NCBI GenBank assembly: GCA_016710235.1
Contig: JADJLG010000001.1
Span: 478,501 to 542,500, forward strand
Length of the DNA stretch: 64,000 nt
Source of the DNA: Saprospiraceae bacterium
Lineage (GTDB): Bacteria > Bacteroidota > Bacteroidia > Chitinophagales > Saprospiraceae
Direction: 5' to 3'
The notes under the pieces are model-generated. The model saw only the letters and a program-made list of their open reading frames with translations, had not been told where the DNA came from and searched no databases. Positions 37,342 to 46,486 of this stretch are shown here, piece after piece (position 1 is the first letter of the stretch; every line of letters begins with the position of its first letter). The translations under genes were made by a program, and so were the position numbers.

Positions 37342-37876
37342 AGATCAAAAAGTTAATCTCTACGTCTGTTTCACCGCCTGCATTCGTGATGTTTCCTAAT
37401 TTTACGCCTTCGGCAGCTTTTTCCGGTAGATGACGGAGAATGATGCTTAACTCACCTGACGAACTTTTGCCAGTTATTAATTTACTTTTCAAACCAACTG
37501 GAAATCCGTTTGTATCAGCGTCATCGTATAACAGTAATAAGTCATTTAAATTGGATTGGTAAAAAATCTGGTGGTCATTTGCTTCGTCTTGTACCTCTTC
37601 TGTGATGTCTGTCACTGGCGATACGAATTCATTGAGAAACTGAACAGAAGCGTAATAAGTCGTATGGGCTTCTAATGTGTCTGATCTATAGACGGGAGTA
37701 TTGCCTCCTAGATAGTTCACACTGATGATCTTCATCGTTCCACCCTTTTCTGGAGTAAGAGTATAAACTATGGCTGAAATTACTTCTTCTTCGTTGGGAA
37801 TGATCGGATCTTTCTTTTGACAGCCCAATATACCCAAAGTTAATATACATGTCGCCAAAAGCAAATTTTTCTCCAT
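37331..37876 (-). CDS. Lipoprotein of the zinc-receptor operon
   Basis: The preferred start is ATG 37876 (MEKNLLLATCILTLGILGC), with the lipobox cysteine at residue 19; the frame extends upstream to 37933 but into the operator. The mature protein (about 160 residues) is acidic and beta-rich (AIVYTLTPEKGGTMKIISVN). Similar lipoproteins accompany TonB receptors and Fur-type regulators in Bacteroidota, where a role in presenting or binding metal is assumed. It heads the three-gene operon and is preceded by the palindromic operator. Confidence 0.8.
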   Translation of the reverse strand: MEKNLLLATCILTLGILGCQKKDPIIPNEEEVISAIVYTLTPEKGGTMKIISVNYLGGNTPVYRSDTLEAHTTYYASVQFLNEFVSPVTDITEEVQDEANDHQIFYQSNLNDLLLLYDDADTNGFPVGLKSKLITGKSSSGELSIILRHLPEKAAEGVKLGNITNAGGETDVEINFLIYVQ

Positions 37877-37933
37877 ATTCCAAACAGAAGCATTGTTAAA
37901 ATACACAATACTTGAACATATGAATTCGAACAT

Positions 37934-37960
37934 TACAAATGCAACATTGTTGCATTTGTA
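37934..37960. promoter_or_regulatory. Putative Zur operator palindrome
   Basis: TACAAATGCAAC and its exact reverse complement GTTGCATTTGTA are separated by three bases (ATT). This 27-bp symmetrical site lies 57 bp before the preferred lipoprotein start and contains a near -7 element (TGCATTTG). The core TGCAAC-N3-GTTGCA resembles Zur/Fur-type boxes, and the regulator encoded three genes downstream is the likely binder. Confidence 0.75.
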
Positions 37961-38416
37961 CAGGATAATCTGACGTTCAAATTTTGATAAATCATTGAAA
38001 GACTCCTATTGACTTATTTGTTAACCTATAATTAACATATATCAATTTAATCTGTCTCAAAATAATATTTTGAATTTCATTAATAAATTTAACATTTGAT
38101 ATGAAACGATATTTGATTTTGAATAAAAACAGAATTCTATTCTGTTATTTTGAGTTAGAGGGTATTTGTCAATGTGAGATATTGAACATTAAATTGAAAC
38201 CAAATCATATTAAATTATTTTTTAATGTATTGGATAGAAGAAAGCTTTCAAACCATTTGTTAAACATTTACGGGTTTGGTCGGGAGATATCAGATGCTCG
38301 TCGATTTGGTGCAACTTTTTACACCATTTTCCTGTCTATATAGTGTAATAAAACAAAACTATATTTCGTTTTAGCAATACTCTAAATAAGTTTTTAAAAT
38401 TAAATTTTACAGGATT
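37961..38416. other. Intergenic region upstream of a divergent pair
   Basis: These 456 bp separate the zinc operon from the regulatory-domain gene. An 80-codon frame at 38101-38343 has no recognisable features and its base composition follows the surrounding AT-rich DNA. TATATTTCG near 38362 may be part of the next gene's promoter. Confidence 0.4.
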
Positions 38417-38770
38417 ATGAAAAAGTTATTATTTATGGGGGGATTGATGATGTGGAGTTTCCTGACAGTAGCCCAGTTTGGCTCTAACAAACCTGAAGTC
38501 ATCAGAGGGGTTTTATTCGATAAAGCAACAAACGTAAGATTAGAGGCTGCCGTTATCACCGTGGATCTCGGCGGATATACAGTCAGTTCAATGACGGATG
38601 CAGGTGGTTACTTTACATTGTTCAACATACCTCAAGAGACTGCAACATTGCGCATTTCAATGGCAGGATACGAAGACAAAATCATCACCAATATCCAGAA
38701 ATCTGAAGATGTTGAATACCATATTGGTATGGAACCAAAGAAACTCACTGCTGAGGATCCCATCAGATAA
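38417..38770 (+). CDS. Secreted carboxypeptidase-regulatory-like domain protein
   Basis: This 117-residue protein has a signal peptide (KKLLFMGGLMMWSFLTVAQ) and one carboxypeptidase-regulatory-like (CarboxypepD_reg) beta-sandwich domain: VIRGVLFDKATNVRLEAAVI, then MTDAGGYFTLFNIPQETATL. In Bacteroidota this domain is usually the N-terminus of a TonB receptor; here it stands alone. It is followed by a strong terminator, so it is a single-gene transcript. Role unknown. Confidence 0.75.
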   Translation: MKKLLFMGGLMMWSFLTVAQFGSNKPEVIRGVLFDKATNVRLEAAVITVDLGGYTVSSMTDAGGYFTLFNIPQETATLRISMAGYEDKIITNIQKSEDVEYHIGMEPKKLTAEDPIR

Positions 38771-38805
38771 GAATTAGTAGAAGTTTTTCATATTGTGGTA
38801 AAAGG

Positions 38806-38832
38806 AGCTCTTACGATGTAGGAGCTTTTTTT
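38806..38832 (+). terminator. Rho-independent terminator
   Basis: A 9-bp stem (AGCTCTTAC with GTAGGAGCT, one G-T pair) with a three-base loop is followed by seven T. It ends the transcript of the regulatory-domain gene. Confidence 0.85.
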
Positions 38833-38919
38833 ATTTGTCTTTTTCTTGACTTTCTTTAGCTTCAGAAATAACTTTGAGCATCGAATTCAATATGCAAAGC
38901 CGATTTAAAACAACTTTCA

Positions 38920-39993
38920 ATGAGCCTACATACATACAAGATTCCTGTAAGAGAGATACGAAAAGAAACTTCGGACTGTGTTTCGATTGCTTTTGATATA
39001 CCGGACCAATTCAAACAAGACTTTGATTTTCTTTCCGGCCAATATCTGACCTTGTGTACAGACATTCAGGGAGAATCAGTACGTCGCTCTTACTCACTTT
39101 GTTCATGGCCGGGTGAAAGCGAATGGCGAGTGGCTGTAAAAAAAGTACCCGGGGGAAAATTCTCAACCTTTGCAAACACAATCCTTAAAAAAGGGGACAT
39201 CCTGGAATTGTTTCCACCAGCCGGAAAATTCTGTTTGCCTCCTGCGCCTGCATCCCAAAAACAAAATCATCTGTTTATAGCTGCAGGTAGTGGTATTACT
39301 CCGGTTATTTCTCTGATCAAACAGATCCTCAATGCTCGGCCTTTTGACCAAATCATTTTATTGTATGGTAACCGCTCCAGCGATAGCGTCATCTTTAAGC
39401 GCCAGTTGTTCGCTTTGAAGGACAAATTTATGAATCGTCTGAGCCTATCCTTCATTTTGAGCCAGGAAGAAACTGATGAACCATTTTTCACTGGAAGAAT
39501 CAATCCCGAAAAAATTTCTGAGGTTTATGGAAAGCTATTCACCAAAGAAGTGTTGGACCAAGTCTTCATTTGTGGTCCGGAAAAAATGATTTTTGAACTC
39601 AAGGAATACTTTCAAAAAAAGGGGCTTGCAGAACATCAAATACATTTTGAATTATTTGGCTCAGAAGGCATTCCGGCAAGATTCAAAGTCCAGTCAGAGG
39701 AACAAAGCCAGGTAGGAACTTCTCAAGTATCTATAAAAGTGGATGGCCGGATCATTCAGTTCAATCTTGCCAAAGATGGACCATCAGTATTGGACGCAGC
39801 CTTAGCTCAAAAAGCCAATCTCCCGTTTGCATGCAAAGGCGGAGTGTGTTGTACCTGCAAAGCTAAGCTGACAAAAGGTAAAGTCAATATGAAAGTCAAT
39901 TACGGATTAGAACCTGACGAAATCGATGCAGGCTATATCCTGAGTTGTCAATCTCATCCTGTTAGTGACGAGATTGAGGTGGATTTTGACTAA
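38920..39993 (+). CDS. PaaE-like 2Fe-2S ferredoxin reductase (second copy)
   Basis: This 357-residue protein has the same three modules as the gene at 31941: FAD site VRRSYSLCSWPGESEW, nucleotide site HLFIAAGSGITPVISLIKQI, and a C-terminal 2Fe-2S domain (CKGGVCCTCKAKLTKGKVNM, with the final Cys in LSCQSHP). It is a soluble reductase that passes electrons from NAD(P)H to an oxygenase or similar partner. It lies 97 bp upstream of icmF on the same strand. No paaABCD genes are visible here. Confidence 0.87.
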   Translation: MSLHTYKIPVREIRKETSDCVSIAFDIPDQFKQDFDFLSGQYLTLCTDIQGESVRRSYSLCSWPGESEWRVAVKKVPGGKFSTFANTILKKGDILELFPPAGKFCLPPAPASQKQNHLFIAAGSGITPVISLIKQILNARPFDQIILLYGNRSSDSVIFKRQLFALKDKFMNRLSLSFILSQEETDEPFFTGRINPEKISEVYGKLFTKEVLDQVFICGPEKMIFELKEYFQKKGLAEHQIHFELFGSEGIPARFKVQSEEQSQVGTSQVSIKVDGRIIQFNLAKDGPSVLDAALAQKANLPFACKGGVCCTCKAKLTKGKVNMKVNYGLEPDEIDAGYILSCQSHPVSDEIEVDFD

Positions 39994-40055
39994 GAAATAG
40001 TGTATTGCTCTAACCTCATAAATATCTTATTCCCTGAGAAGGACATCAGCTGAGT

Positions 40056-40063
40056 TACCTTTG
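40056..40063 (+). promoter_or_regulatory. Putative -7 element of icmF
   Basis: TACCTTTG matches TAnnTTTG and lies 26 bp before the icmF start, giving a short 5' leader. A well-spaced TTG was not found. There is no room for a cobalamin riboswitch between the box and the start codon. Confidence 0.4.
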
Positions 40064-40089
40064 TACTTTTGTGATTCAATACCTGATAT

Positions 40090-43000
40090 ATGGAAAGCTT
40101 ACAAACCTACCAGTCCAAATATAAAATACGCATACTGACTGCTGCCTCATTGTTCGATGGACATGATGCTGCAATTAATATTATGCGCCGAATCATGCAA
40201 TCCAGCGGTGCTGAAATCATCCATCTTGGGCATAATAGATCAGCTCAGGAAATTGTTGATGCCGCCATCCAAGAAGACGTTCAAGGTATTGCCATTACCT
40301 CATATCAGGGAGGTCACAACGAATTTTTCAAATACATCTTTGACCTGCTTAAAGAAAATAACTGTAGCCATATAAAAATTTTCGGAGGCGGTGGTGGCAC
40401 TATATTACCAGAAGAAATCAAAGAGCTGCATGAATACGGAATAACCAGGATTTACAGTCCGGATGATGGGAGAAAAATGGGCCTTCAAGGTATGATTAAT
40501 GATGTCCTCTCTCATTGTGATTTTCCCACCGTTGACCACCTCAATGGTCAGTTGAGAGAAATTAAAAAAGGTTCTGTAAAATCAATAGCTCAAGCGCTGA
40601 CATTGGTCGAAAGTGATTTTATACATTCTGATCAAATCAATACCCAAATAGACAATACTACATCGGCACTCAAAAAAATTCCTGTCCTTGGAATTACCGG
40701 TACTGGCGGTGCTGGAAAATCAAGTTTGGTGGATGAAATCATTCGCAGATTTATCATCGATTTTCCGGATAAAAAAATTGGAATACTATCCGTTGATCCA
40801 TCCCGAAGAAAAACAGGTGGTGCACTCCTAGGTGATCGTATTAGAATGAATTCTGTCCATCCATCATTTCATAAAGGACACGTGTTTATGCGCTCACTGG
40901 CTACACGTCAATCCAATCTCGCCCTTTCGCCGCATATTAGAAAATCACTCGAAATTCTAAGGCTTGCTAATTTTGATCTGGTCATATTAGAAACCTCAGG
41001 TATTGGACAATCAGATACTGAAATTGCTGATTTTGCTGACTGTGCTTTGTACGTGATGACTCCAGAGTATGGTGCAGCTTCCCAGCTTGAAAAAATTGAC
41101 ATGCTTGATTTTGCAGATATCATCGCAATTAATAAATTCGACAAACGCGGTGCTCAAGATGCCTTACGCGATGTCAAAAAACAAGTTCAAAGGAATAAAC
41201 AGCTCTGGGATGTTTCACCGGAAGAAATGCCCGTTTTCGGAACAATTGCATCACAATTTAATGACCCGGGAACTAATTTATTGTACATCAATTTGATCAA
41301 AATCCTGAACTCTAAACTCGATTTAAAATGGAATTCCCATATCAATTTACCTACAGGAGAGAGTGAAAAACTTTATATCATTCCTCCTTCAAGGACGAGA
41401 TATCTCTCTGAAATCGCAGAACAAAATCGCACATACGATGAATGGGCGCATCAACAAGAAAATTTAGCGAGATCATTGTTTGCAGTGAGAGAAAGTATCC
41501 AGTTTTCCAATTCAGAAAAAATTTCAATTCCAGATTTGGACACTCTTGAAAATAAATTATTGAATAAGATTGATGGGCAGATAAAAAATATCATTGAAGA
41601 GTGGCCATCCAAAGTGGAACGATACAGACAAGATGAATATGTCTACAAAGTAAGGGATAAAGAACTGCGTATATCTATATTTTCAGAGTCGTTATCGCAT
41701 ACTAAAATCCCCAAAGTAATCCTCCCACAATTTAAAGATTACGGAGAAATTGTCAAATGGACGCTTCAAGAAAATGTTCCAGGTTCATTTCCTTATACCG
41801 CAGGTGTTTTTCCTTTTAAAAGAAAAGAAGAAGATCCTACACGAATGTTTGCAGGTGAAGGCGGCCCTGAGCGAACCAACAAGAGATTCCACTATGTGTC
41901 TTTAGGAATGCCTGCAACAAGGCTTTCCACTGCTTTTGATTCTGTGACATTGTATGGAGAAGATCCCGATTACAGACCTGATATTTACGGTAAAATAGGC
42001 AACAGTGGAGTGAGCATTTGCAGTCTTGATGATGCAAAAAAACTTTACAGTGGTTTTGATTTATGCGATCCAAGAACATCCGTAAGTATGACGATCAATG
42101 GTCCTGCAGCAACGATGTGTGCATTTTTTATGAATGCGGCAATCGACCAACAATGTGAAAAATATATCCGCACACATCAGCTGGAACATCTGGTTGAATC
42201 TGCACTACAAAAAAAATATGATGCACTACAGATTACAAGACCCCACTATGAAGGAAATCTCCCAGAAGGAAATGATGGATTAGGATTGTTATTACTTGGC
42301 GTCACAGGAGATCAGGTATTGCCGGAAGAAGTTTATCAAACCTGCAAAGCAAAAGCTCTCCAATCTGTACGCGGTACTGTCCAAGCAGATATTCTCAAAG
42401 AAGATCAGGCTCAAAATACGTGCATTTTTTCAACTGAATTTTCACTTAAACTAATGGGAGATGTTCAGGAATATTTTATTCTAAACAAAGTTCGAAATTT
42501 TTATTCAGTATCGATCAGTGGATACCATATCGCCGAAGCTGGTGCAAACCCGATTTCACAACTTGCATTTACCTTGAGCAATGGTTTTACTTATGTAGAA
42601 TATTATCTGTCACGTGGTTTGAAAATTGATGATTTTGCTCCTAATCTTTCTTTCTTTTTCTCCAATGGCTTGGATCCAGAATACGCAGTAATTGGGCGTG
42701 TTGCAAGGAGGATTTGGGCCAAAGCGATGAAGTTAAAATATGGCGCAAATGAAAGAAGCCAGATGCTCAAATACCATATCCAAACTTCAGGGAGGTCATT
42801 GCATGCACAAGAAATTTCATTCAATGATATCAGAACCACTCTTCAAGCACTCTATGCCATTTATGACAATTGCAATTCACTGCATACAAATGCCTACGAC
42901 GAAGCAATCACCACACCTACTGAGGAATCAGTCAGGAGAGCTATGGCTATCCAACTGATCATCAACAAAGAATTAGGCTTGTCAAAAAATGAAAACCCAT

Positions 43001-43470
43001 TGCAAGGATCATTTATCATTGAGGAATTAACTGATCTGGTGGAAGAAGCAGTACTTATTGAATTTGACCGAATTACAGAAAGGGGTGGCGTTTTAGGCGC
43101 AATGGAGACCATGTACCAGCGAAGTAAAATACAGGAAGAATCTCTTTACTATGAGATGCTCAAACATACCGGAGAATTTCCTTTGATTGGCGTGAATACA
43201 TTTCTTTCTAAAGAAGGTTCTCCTACAATTTTACCAAAAGAAGTAATTCGTTCTACCGGAGAAGAAAAAGATAATCAAATTCAATTTCTGGAAAATATAA
43301 TAACCGCACATAAAGACAAATCCGCTATACTGCTCCAAGAACTTAAAAAAGCTAGCATTGAAAATAAAAATATTTTCGAACATTTGATGGAAGCATCAAA
43401 ATACTGTAGCTTAGGACAAATTACGCAGACACTTTATGAAGTCGGAGGTAGATACCGAAGAAATATGTAA
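40090..43470 (+). CDS. icmF: Fused isobutyryl-CoA mutase
   Basis: IcmF interconverts isobutyryl-CoA and butyryl-CoA (or related branched acyl-CoAs) with adenosylcobalamin. The 1126-residue protein has the IcmF order: an N-terminal B12-binding domain (residues about 10-150; AASLFDGHDAAINIMRRI), a MeaB-type GTPase chaperone domain (about 195-430; ITGTGGAGKSSLVDEI, LETSGIGQSDTEIAD, NKFDKRGAQD), a linker and the TIM-barrel mutase domain (about 560-1126; FPYTAGVFPFKRKEEDPTRM, FAGEGGPERTNKRFHYVSLG). The Phe of VFPFKR and the absence of the methylmalonyl-CoA mutase TMRPWTIRQYAG motif separate it from that enzyme. The length is slightly above the usual about 1090. Confidence 0.95.
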   Translation: MESLQTYQSKYKIRILTAASLFDGHDAAINIMRRIMQSSGAEIIHLGHNRSAQEIVDAAIQEDVQGIAITSYQGGHNEFFKYIFDLLKENNCSHIKIFGGGGGTILPEEIKELHEYGITRIYSPDDGRKMGLQGMINDVLSHCDFPTVDHLNGQLREIKKGSVKSIAQALTLVESDFIHSDQINTQIDNTTSALKKIPVLGITGTGGAGKSSLVDEIIRRFIIDFPDKKIGILSVDPSRRKTGGALLGDRIRMNSVHPSFHKGHVFMRSLATRQSNLALSPHIRKSLEILRLANFDLVILETSGIGQSDTEIADFADCALYVMTPEYGAASQLEKIDMLDFADIIAINKFDKRGAQDALRDVKKQVQRNKQLWDVSPEEMPVFGTIASQFNDPGTNLLYINLIKILNSKLDLKWNSHINLPTGESEKLYIIPPSRTRYLSEIAEQNRTYDEWAHQQENLARSLFAVRESIQFSNSEKISIPDLDTLENKLLNKIDGQIKNIIEEWPSKVERYRQDEYVYKVRDKELRISIFSESLSHTKIPKVILPQFKDYGEIVKWTLQENVPGSFPYTAGVFPFKRKEEDPTRMFAGEGGPERTNKRFHYVSLGMPATRLSTAFDSVTLYGEDPDYRPDIYGKIGNSGVSICSLDDAKKLYSGFDLCDPRTSVSMTINGPAATMCAFFMNAAIDQQCEKYIRTHQLEHLVESALQKKYDALQITRPHYEGNLPEGNDGLGLLLLGVTGDQVLPEEVYQTCKAKALQSVRGTVQADILKEDQAQNTCIFSTEFSLKLMGDVQEYFILNKVRNFYSVSISGYHIAEAGANPISQLAFTLSNGFTYVEYYLSRGLKIDDFAPNLSFFFSNGLDPEYAVIGRVARRIWAKAMKLKYGANERSQMLKYHIQTSGRSLHAQEISFNDIRTTLQALYAIYDNCNSLHTNAYDEAITTPTEESVRRAMAIQLIINKELGLSKNENPLQGSFIIEELTDLVEEAVLIEFDRITERGGVLGAMETMYQRSKIQEESLYYEMLKHTGEFPLIGVNTFLSKEGSPTILPKEVIRSTGEEKDNQIQFLENIITAHKDKSAILLQELKKASIENKNIFEHLMEASKYCSLGQITQTLYEVGGRYRRNM

Positions 43471-43498
43471 AATATTGATCACTTGTATTTGGAATTAG

Positions 43499-44617
43499 TT
43501 AACCTCTCTTCCGATAATTAAATATTGCTGCACTGATCGTGAACACTGCAATACCACTGATGATATAAAAGTGTTTTGCTAGTTCTGTAAAATTACTGTG
43601 CCGAATGATTGACATTCTCATCACTTCAACATAATAAGTCACAGGATTCACTCGCGATATCCATTTGGCCCATTCAGGCATACTGTCAGTAGAAGTATAA
43701 AGGCCACCTAACAAAATGAAAACCATCATCAAGAAAAATGAAATTAAAACTGCCTGTTGTTGATTATCAGTGATAGTCGAAATAAACAAACCCAACCCTA
43801 ACACTGCGACCATATAGATAGAATTGAAAAGATAAATGACAGTTAATGCATTCCAAGAGTCTATTTGATAAACCACTCTGGCGACTATTAATCCTAGTGT
43901 CAGCACTATCTGTGACATGAGCCAAAATGGTATTAATTTTCCCATAATAAAAATATATTTGGGAATTGGTGTTACATTAATCTGCTCAATAGTTCCAATT
44001 TCCTTTTCGCGAACAATATTTAATGAAGCAAGAAATGATCCGATCATAGTCAGCAACAATGTCAGAATTCCCGGCACCATGAATAATTTATAACTCATTT
44101 GTGGGTTAAACCAAAATCTGCTATTTGTTATAATAATAGGTTCAGGTGGGAATGCGGGAATTTTCAACCATTCTTGTCTGATTTTTTGATTGTATTGGGA
44201 CAAAATACGCTGAAGGTATTGAGCACCAACATTTGCTTTCATCCCATTGATGGCATTCACAGCCATATAGATATTCACTTTGTCTTCACGAATTAAATCC
44301 GATTCACAATGTGAAGGAAATTCAAGTATTATATCTGCTTGATCGGCTTCCACAAACTTCAGTGCTTCTGTATACTTTTCTTCGAATGCAACCAACTTAA
44401 AATATTTTGAAGCACTGATCAGATGAATACATTCCTTTGTCATTGAAGATTTATCCTGATCCAAAATGACCAGTTTGACGTCTTTTACATCGTAATTTGC
44501 AGCAAAAGGCAATACAACAAGCTGAATGATAGGCATGACAAACATCATCCTGAGTATTGCTTTATTTCTCCTAATCTGGGCGAATTCCTTTCGCAATAAA
44601 TACTTTAAAGACTTCAT
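43499..44617 (-). CDS. ABC-2 permease (second of a pair)
   Basis: This 372-residue integral membrane subunit has an N-terminal helix, a large extracytoplasmic domain (residues about 45-165) and five C-terminal helices. The ABC-2 signature IVREKEIGTIEQINVTPI is present around residue 200. It is the last gene of the exporter operon and overlaps the first permease gene by 4 bp (ATGA). It resembles YbhR/YhhJ-type drug efflux permeases. The two permeases should form a heterodimer. Convergent with icmF. Confidence 0.9.
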   Translation of the reverse strand: MKSLKYLLRKEFAQIRRNKAILRMMFVMPIIQLVVLPFAANYDVKDVKLVILDQDKSSMTKECIHLISASKYFKLVAFEEKYTEALKFVEADQADIILEFPSHCESDLIREDKVNIYMAVNAINGMKANVGAQYLQRILSQYNQKIRQEWLKIPAFPPEPIIITNSRFWFNPQMSYKLFMVPGILTLLLTMIGSFLASLNIVREKEIGTIEQINVTPIPKYIFIMGKLIPFWLMSQIVLTLGLIVARVVYQIDSWNALTVIYLFNSIYMVAVLGLGLFISTITDNQQQAVLISFFLMMVFILLGGLYTSTDSMPEWAKWISRVNPVTYYVEVMRMSIIRHSNFTELAKHFYIISGIAVFTISAAIFNYRKRG

Positions 44618-45738
44618 GCCAGTCTAGGTTTGAAATTGCGAATCGTAATGATGCTGATGACAACTATCATGAATAATAATGTCAAAACCTGTTTTTGTAT
44701 ACCACTCCATCCTAATCCTTTGATCATTATATTCTTCACCATGATATAGTAATATTTAGCCGGTACAATATTTGAAATAAACTGTAAAGGCTTTGGCATA
44801 TTTTCGATAGGAAACATGAAACCGCTGAGCATTACTGTTGGTAGAAACATCCCTACCATAGATATAAACATAGCAGTCATCTGAGTATCTGTTATAGTGC
44901 TGATCATGAGACCCAACATCAAAGCAGTTACGATAAATATCAAACTGCAAAAGAAAAGAAGTAAAAGACTTCCATTGATAGGCATTTCAAAAACTGTAAC
45001 GCTGAGTAGTAATATTGATGCAATATTGAACATGGAAAGAAATAAATATGGAACCATTTTGGCCGTAATCACCAAAGCTGGTTTCACGGGGGATGCCAGC
45101 AGAATTTCCATAGTACCGAGTTCTTTCTCTCTGACTATTGATACAGAGGTCATAAGTGTACAGACCAATAACAGTATCATCGCCATAACTCCTGGCACAA
45201 AATTGTACACACCCTTGAGCTGTGGATTATACAGCATCTTGACTTGTGGTTGGATGGTAAGCGGTAACTTATCTCTCTGCAATATCTCCATTTGAAAACC
45301 TGAAATAATTGCAGACAGATAACTGACTATTGCGGTAGCAGTATTCGGATCAGTGCCATCTGCAATGATCTGAAGATTTCCTTTGTGTTGATGTTCTAAT
45401 GACTCTGTAAAATCTGATGGAAATATCAGTGCTACTTTGATCTGGTTCTTTTTGAAAGCATCATCTGCTTCGCTCACCTGAGAAAAATTATACACTAGAT
45501 CAAAATACTTACTGGCTGATATTTTCTGGATCAGATCAGCACTATATCTATCCTTGGCTCCATCTATGATAGCAATTGGTGAATTTTTCACTTCATTCGT
45601 CAAAGCAAATCCGAATATCAAAATCTGGGCAAGAGGCATTCCCAATAATATGACCAGAGTTTGTTTATCTCTCCAAATATGAAGGGCTTCCTTTCTTATA
45701 AAATGCAAAAATGGTAATAATGATCTCATCTCAATCAC
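44614..45738 (-). CDS. ABC-2 permease (first of a pair)
   Basis: This 374-residue membrane subunit has the same layout as its neighbour: one N-terminal helix (TLVILLGMPLAQILIFGFA), an extracytoplasmic domain and five C-terminal helices with the signature SIVREKELGTMEILLASPVK. It is YbhS-like. The start overlaps the end of the second ATPase gene by 8 bp, and the stop overlaps the next permease. Confidence 0.9.
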   Translation of the reverse strand: MIEMRSLLPFLHFIRKEALHIWRDKQTLVILLGMPLAQILIFGFALTNEVKNSPIAIIDGAKDRYSADLIQKISASKYFDLVYNFSQVSEADDAFKKNQIKVALIFPSDFTESLEHQHKGNLQIIADGTDPNTATAIVSYLSAIISGFQMEILQRDKLPLTIQPQVKMLYNPQLKGVYNFVPGVMAMILLLVCTLMTSVSIVREKELGTMEILLASPVKPALVITAKMVPYLFLSMFNIASILLLSVTVFEMPINGSLLLLFFCSLIFIVTALMLGLMISTITDTQMTAMFISMVGMFLPTVMLSGFMFPIENMPKPLQFISNIVPAKYYYIMVKNIMIKGLGWSGIQKQVLTLLFMIVVISIITIRNFKPRLA

Positions 45739-46486
45739 CGCTTTTAGTTGCCTTCCTCGCCAGTAAATAAAATACCTGATCCATATTATCCGCTTGATAA
45801 TATTGCTTCAACTCTTTAGGTGTTCCTAATGCAGCTATATCTCCATCGACCATAATAGATATTCGATCACAGTACTCCGCTTCATCCATATAATGCGTAG
45901 TCACAAATATAGTAGTTTGTTGTGCTGAAGCTTCGTATATCATCTGCCAAAACTCCCTCCTCGTTACAGGATCAACACCACCTGTTGGCTCATCCAAAAA
46001 AATTATAGCAGGTTGATGAAACATCGCAACACTGAAGGATAATTTTTGCTTCCAGCCAAGTGGTAACTCCTGAACTAATGTATTCTTTTCCGCAAGTAGA
46101 TGGAGCTTCTCTATAACTTCCAGAGACCTGCTCTGGATTACTTTATCGTCCATTCCGTAAATCCCTCCGTAAAATCTGATATTCTCCAGAACAGTAAGGT
46201 CGTCATAAAGTGAAAATTTTTGGCTCATATAACCGATACTTTTCTTTATTTGGTCGGCTTGATTATCAATAGAGTATCCTGCTACAAAGGCTGTCCCGGA
46301 GCTTGCCTTACTGAGACCACACAACATTCGCATCGCTGTTGTTTTACCTGCCCCATTTGCACCTAAAAACCCAAAAATTTCACCCTTGCTTACTTCAAAA
46401 GAAATCTGATTTACAGCGACAAAGTCACCAAACTTTTTGGTCAGATTCCGAACAAAAATTGGATACGATTCTTTCTTATTTTCCAT
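45731..46486 (-). CDS. ABC exporter ATPase (C-half equivalent of YbhF)
   Basis: This 251-residue ATPase has Walker A GANGAGKTTAMRMLCGL, a Q-loop, a signature region (PLGWKQKLSFSVAMFHQP, a degenerate LSGGQ), Walker B AIIFLDEPTGGVDPVTRREF and the H-loop VTTHYMDEAEYCDRI. It corresponds to the second half of the fused ATPase YbhF. The degenerate signature is expected for one half of an asymmetric pair. It overlaps both neighbours. Confidence 0.92.
   Translation of the reverse strand: MENKKESYPIFVRNLTKKFGDFVAVNQISFEVSKGEIFGFLGANGAGKTTAMRMLCGLSKASSGTAFVAGYSIDNQADQIKKSIGYMSQKFSLYDDLTVLENIRFYGGIYGMDDKVIQSRSLEVIEKLHLLAEKNTLVQELPLGWKQKLSFSVAMFHQPAIIFLDEPTGGVDPVTRREFWQMIYEASAQQTTIFVTTHYMDEAEYCDRISIMVDGDIAALGTPKELKQYYQADNMDQVFYLLARKATKSGD

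Noticed and set aside
38101..38343. 80-codon frame upstream of the regulatory-domain gene
   Set aside because: AT-rich composition like its surroundings, no motif, no clear promoter.
39994..40089. Possible cobalamin riboswitch in front of icmF
   Set aside because: The gap is only 96 bp, has a promoter box close to the start and none of the conserved B12-box bases.
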